Assembly (NCBI GenBank): GCA_004292955.1
Contig: RDXX01000015.1
Location: forward strand, 124,001 to 188,000
Direction of reading: 5' to 3'
DNA: 64,000 nt
Source: Oscillatoriales cyanobacterium
GTDB lineage: Bacteria; Cyanobacteriota; Cyanobacteriia; Cyanobacteriales; Microcoleaceae
Shown: piece by piece, positions 61,492 to 64,000 of the stretch
How the letters are laid out: each line of letters opens with the position of its first letter
Position numbering within the stretch: the stretch's first letter is position 1
Notes under the pieces: generated by a model
Told to the model about the DNA's origin: nothing
Database searches by the model: none
The model's input: the letters and a program-made list of their open reading frames with translations, nothing else
Translations under genes and position numbers: made by a program

Positions 61492-61895
61492 TGATTTAGC
61501 TCCATCGGCTCAGTTGGTATGTCAATTTTAACATAGATAAATTCTAGGGCAGCAGTCAAAGCTTCAGCTATCAAAGGAGATATTGCAGTGAAATCTTCTA
61601 ATTCCTTAAGTTTGCGCCGTTTTACTGTGAGGTCGGTAACTTGTCTGTCATCAACGTAAACTAAAATCTTCATCGCATCTACAATCGGCTTGATAATGTT
61701 ATCTAAATCAGATATTTGAGTAATGCAATAGTGAGTGATGATGACTTGAACTGGTTCGCTAGTTGCTGGGATGCCTATTGGCATAGCTTCGGCGGCTATT
61801 TGACCGACTTTGGCTTTCCACTTTTGAAGTTTTGCTCGGTTATTTGTTTGTAGAGAAACTGGCGAACCAGTGACGATAAATTCAAAGGGAATCAA
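61488..61895 (-). CDS. rusA: RusA family crossover junction endodeoxyribonuclease (135 aa)
   Basis: The RusA active-site pattern is visible: ISDLDNIIKPIVDAM (about residues 62-76) with two Asp and the Lys, then VYVDDRQVTDL (about 79-89) with further Asp residues. RusA resolves Holliday junctions as a dimer and is mostly of phage origin. Length is close to the E. coli enzyme. No phage genes lie nearby. It overlaps a gene of unknown function by 4 bp (ATGA). Confidence 0.8.
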   Translation of the reverse strand: MIPFEFIVTGSPVSLQTNNRAKLQKWKAKVGQIAAEAMPIGIPATSEPVQVIITHYCITQISDLDNIIKPIVDAMKILVYVDDRQVTDLTVKRRKLKELEDFTAISPLIAEALTAALEFIYVKIDIPTEPMELNQ

Positions 61896-61953
61896 GATTT
61901 TTCACTCCTCTTGGTGATAATATTTTAATCGATCGCCCGAAATAACTCCCAGT

Positions 61954-62730
61954 TCACCGCAATCCCCTTTCCTGCAAAAGCGCCTCAGCCCAACCAGCAT
62001 CCTCTTCCTTCAGTCGCGGCACAGGTTGCTGAGCATAGTCGATCGACAAATCAAATCCCGCTCTGTCATACACACCGCTGAACAAAGCTTGCAAATCCAC
62101 CTGAAATTCTGTATCTCCCGGCTGCAATGGCAAGAAAAATGGTGGAATTTCTTCTCGTACCGTAAAAGCATACAATTGAGCTTTTGGACGGCGATTTGCC
62201 CTGCTAATTAAAATGCGATAATCCGTGTTAGTCCCGCCAGTTACAGGCATTTGTCTCCCGGCCCTGAGCAAGTCAATTTCTACTAAATGAGAGGCACTTC
62301 TTAACACTTCTTGTCGCTTGTTTTCATAGGCCTCTCGACCTTTCCCAGTGCGTTTGTTTTTCGGCGAAAGAATTTCTATGACTGTGATTACCCGATTTGT
62401 ACCTACCTCTCGGAGTTCTAAATAGCCTTCCCTAGCTTCTTCCAATATTGGTACCGTAACTGTCATCGGTTCAGAATGGGGCAGCGTTGCAGTCATAACA
62501 GATGGGCTGGCGGTGGACGGGCGATCGAATACTGTCACGTCAGGAATTGCCAACAAATCGCTATCTTCGGCCTCGCTCAAATAAATCCGCTTTTCAATTG
62601 CCGCCCGGTATTTCGGGCGCAGCGCAGGCCCGATCGCATCGGCGATCGCCGTAATTAAGCGGTGATGAACTTCCGGCCAAAATTCAGGATTTTCTAAGTA
62701 AGGGTCTACCCCTGGAAATGGAGACGGCAT
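61954..62730 (-). CDS. DUF4058 family protein (258 aa)
   Basis: The DUF4058 signature is complete: MPSPFPGVDPYLENPEFWPE, VHHRLITAIADAIGPALRP and VTVIEILSPKNKRTGKGREAY, with LLRAG in the middle. The VIEILSPKNK segment resembles the E-x-K part of PD-(D/E)xK nucleases, but the activity is not established. A GGGAGGT ribosome-binding site precedes the ATG. DUF4058 genes are multi-copy in cyanobacteria; the role is unknown. Confidence 0.9.
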   Translation of the reverse strand: MPSPFPGVDPYLENPEFWPEVHHRLITAIADAIGPALRPKYRAAIEKRIYLSEAEDSDLLAIPDVTVFDRPSTASPSVMTATLPHSEPMTVTVPILEEAREGYLELREVGTNRVITVIEILSPKNKRTGKGREAYENKRQEVLRSASHLVEIDLLRAGRQMPVTGGTNTDYRILISRANRRPKAQLYAFTVREEIPPFFLPLQPGDTEFQVDLQALFSGVYDRAGFDLSIDYAQQPVPRLKEEDAGWAEALLQERGLR

Positions 62731-62770
62731 TTTATTACCTCCCGCAAGAGTTTTGTAAGTTAGATGAATC

Positions 62771-64000
62771 TTAAATACATTTTAGTCGATCGCCAAAATA
62801 CTGACGGTACAACTCAAAGCGCACAGTTACCTCATTTCCCCGCAACTGCACCAGCCCCAAACTGTGCAACTTAAACGCCAGCACAGATTCTAACTCTACA
62901 GGTTCATTAGCTGCTACTACCCTACTAAAAGCCACTGCTAACTCCTGATGTTCTTGCAAATTCCACAAATGACGGCGCAAATGATCGCCGTAAATTCCCG
63001 CTTCAGTAGGAGCAAGTTCTAAAAGTTCATCTAAACTTTCCTCTAAATCTTTTTGTTCTTTGGCAGAACCTGAAAATCGGCGATTGAAAAGAGCAAATTC
63101 TTGAGCAATGTGATATAAAGCTACGCGCACCAAATACGGATGACCGCCCACAATATTCATCAATTTTTCCACCATATTTATTTGCCAATTCAGCCCGTGC
63201 CTTCTCGCTAAATCAGCCACTTGTTCGGCGCTAAACTCGGACAATTCTATTGGCAAACCCACATTGAAAGGCGATTGATTCACGTTCAGCGGAATGTAAA
63301 CTTCTGTTGAATGCACCACTACCAAACGCAGTTTTGCCCACAGTTCGCTGTCGCTGTCGCCATATCCGGCTTCTTCATACCAGGCCCTTAGCAGCCCAAA
63401 AAAATCATCGGCAATTGTAGGATACTGAAAAACGCGATCGACCTCATCCAATCCCAACACCAGCGGTGCATTGTTTCCCGACAACAAACAATCTTCAAAA
63501 TAAGCCGTACAATTATCTTTACTGCCGTAAGTATCAGTCCAATAATCGTCAATCTGGTGAGGCAACCGCAGCTTGCGCGTAATTTTGTTGCAGAACCACC
63601 TCAGCAGTGAATTGAGATTGGCAAATGACGCAGCATCTGCGTGTTGAAAACTCAGAGGAACAGTGCGATAGCCTTGTTCTTTTGCCTGATAAAGAATCCT
63701 CGCCATTAACGAAGTTTTGCCCATTTGTCTCGGTGCTTTTATCCTAATTAAAGTTCCCGGCTGCAAAAGTTCCTTGTAACACTGAGCTTCCCAGGGAACG
63801 CGATCGACATAAAAAGCCGAATCCAGCCTGACTTGTCCTTGGGGAATCTGCGGCTCTGCGGCGGGTGATGGAGGATTTGAAAGCGGCAGAGTCCGAGAAA
63901 TGGTTACAGTCTGAGTCGCAGTTTTAAGGAATGAATGCTCTGGCGCCAGCAGGTTTAAATTAACTATAAATCCTGCGGATATGTCATCTTCTGTATCTGT
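62771..64000 (-). CDS. AAA-like (AAA_35) ATPase, 5' end outside window
   Basis: The frame is open from 62771 to the right edge, so the gene starts beyond 64000; a start inside at MQPGTLIRIKAPRQ is not likely because the conserved segment FYVDRVPWEAQCYKELLQPG lies upstream of it. Walker A is [15 protein letters not shown], Walker B LVLGLDEVDRVFQ, and the C-terminal half has NIVGGHPYLVRVALYH. The visible part (409 codons) matches the AAA-like domain of the protein at 57318-60827. Upstream, a Pro-rich linker (SNPPSPAAEPQIPQGQ) follows an unidentified N-terminal part. Partner domains outside the window cannot be judged. Confidence 0.85.
   Translation of the reverse strand, partial: TDTEDDISAGFIVNLNLLAPEHSFLKTATQTVTISRTLPLSNPPSPAAEPQIPQGQVRLDSAFYVDRVPWEAQCYKELLQPGTLIRIKAPRQMGKTSLMARILYQAKEQGYRTVPLSFQHADAASFANLNSLLRWFCNKITRKLRLPHQIDDYWTDTYGSKDNCTAYFEDCLLSGNNAPLVLGLDEVDRVFQYPTIADDFFGLLRAWYEEAGYGDSDSELWAKLRLVVVHSTEVYIPLNVNQSPFNVGLPIELSEFSAEQVADLARRHGLNWQINMVEKLMNIVGGHPYLVRVALYHIAQEFALFNRRFSGSAKEQKDLEESLDELLELAPTEAGIYGDHLRRHLWNLQEHQELAVAFSRVVAANEPVELESVLAFKLHSLGLVQLRGNEVTVRFELYRQYFGDRLKCI

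Overview
The window reads as chromosome of a filamentous, non-heterocystous-type cyanobacterium of the Microcoleus/Oscillatoria kind. The evidence is a photosystem II block (rubredoxin, ycf48, psbE, psbF, psbL, psbJ), an ndhC-ndhK-ndhJ operon, a very high density of the cyanobacterial HIP1 octamer GCGATCGC, heptanucleotide repeat arrays (STRR type) in many intergenic gaps, and typical cyanobacterial families (DUF4058, Uma2, CHAT with a haemagglutinin-type secretion domain, GUN4 kinase, XisI, AAA-like/GAF proteins). The genus is inferred.

Layout. 1-5.1 kb: two SdrD-B-repeat proteins, the first cut by the window edge, separated by a tnpB remnant. 5.2-10 kb: a MITE-like element, a hemerythrin-domain protein and a pair of M16 peptidases, one catalytic and one with a degraded zinc site. 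10-12 kb: small genes (Uma2 nuclease, DUF1272, an unknown) and an XRE-type regulator broken by an in-frame stop that lies in a perfect 20-bp inverted repeat. 12.2-15.6 kb: HlyD-type adaptor and MacB-type permease with no ATPase beside them. 16-19.2 kb: two methyltransferases, one a DNA adenine methyltransferase next to an unknown HEPN-like gene and an orphan coding remnant. 19.3-20 kb: DUF4926/DUF6883 pair. 20-24.7 kb: ndhJ-ndhK-ndhC on the minus strand, a decayed IS200/IS605-like tract, then rub-ycf48-psbEFLJ on the plus strand. 25-30 kb: FHA-fused class A penicillin-binding protein, siroheme/cobalamin genes (uroporphyrinogen-III methyltransferase, CbiX-type chelatase) and a manganese catalase. 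30.4-38.7 kb: kinase-GUN4 protein, tRNA-His, a very large SF1 helicase overlapping a partner gene of unknown function, and xisI with a remnant of its upstream partner. 38.9-49.8 kb: SLH protein, prs, a MITE with target duplication, YqeY, a proline-rich-tailed kinase, bioD, an M20 amidohydrolase, an aldo/keto reductase and a GHL10 protein. 50-57 kb: an FAD oxidoreductase whose coding region contains two heptad-repeat arrays, and a 1620-residue secreted CHAT protease. 57.3-64 kb (minus): AAA-like/GAF sensor protein, unknown + RusA resolvase pair, DUF4058, and a second AAA-like ATPase running off the right edge.

Themes. The most distinctive property is how closely repeats sit against genes. Heptad arrays lie directly before several start codons in place of a Shine-Dalgarno sequence, supply or touch stop codons, and occur inside one enzyme gene. 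A longer inverted repeat encodes the C-terminus of the uroporphyrinogen methyltransferase. The best candidate for an undescribed system is the helicase/partner operon (32884-38125) downstream of tRNA-His. All functional calls come from reading motifs; no database search was possible.
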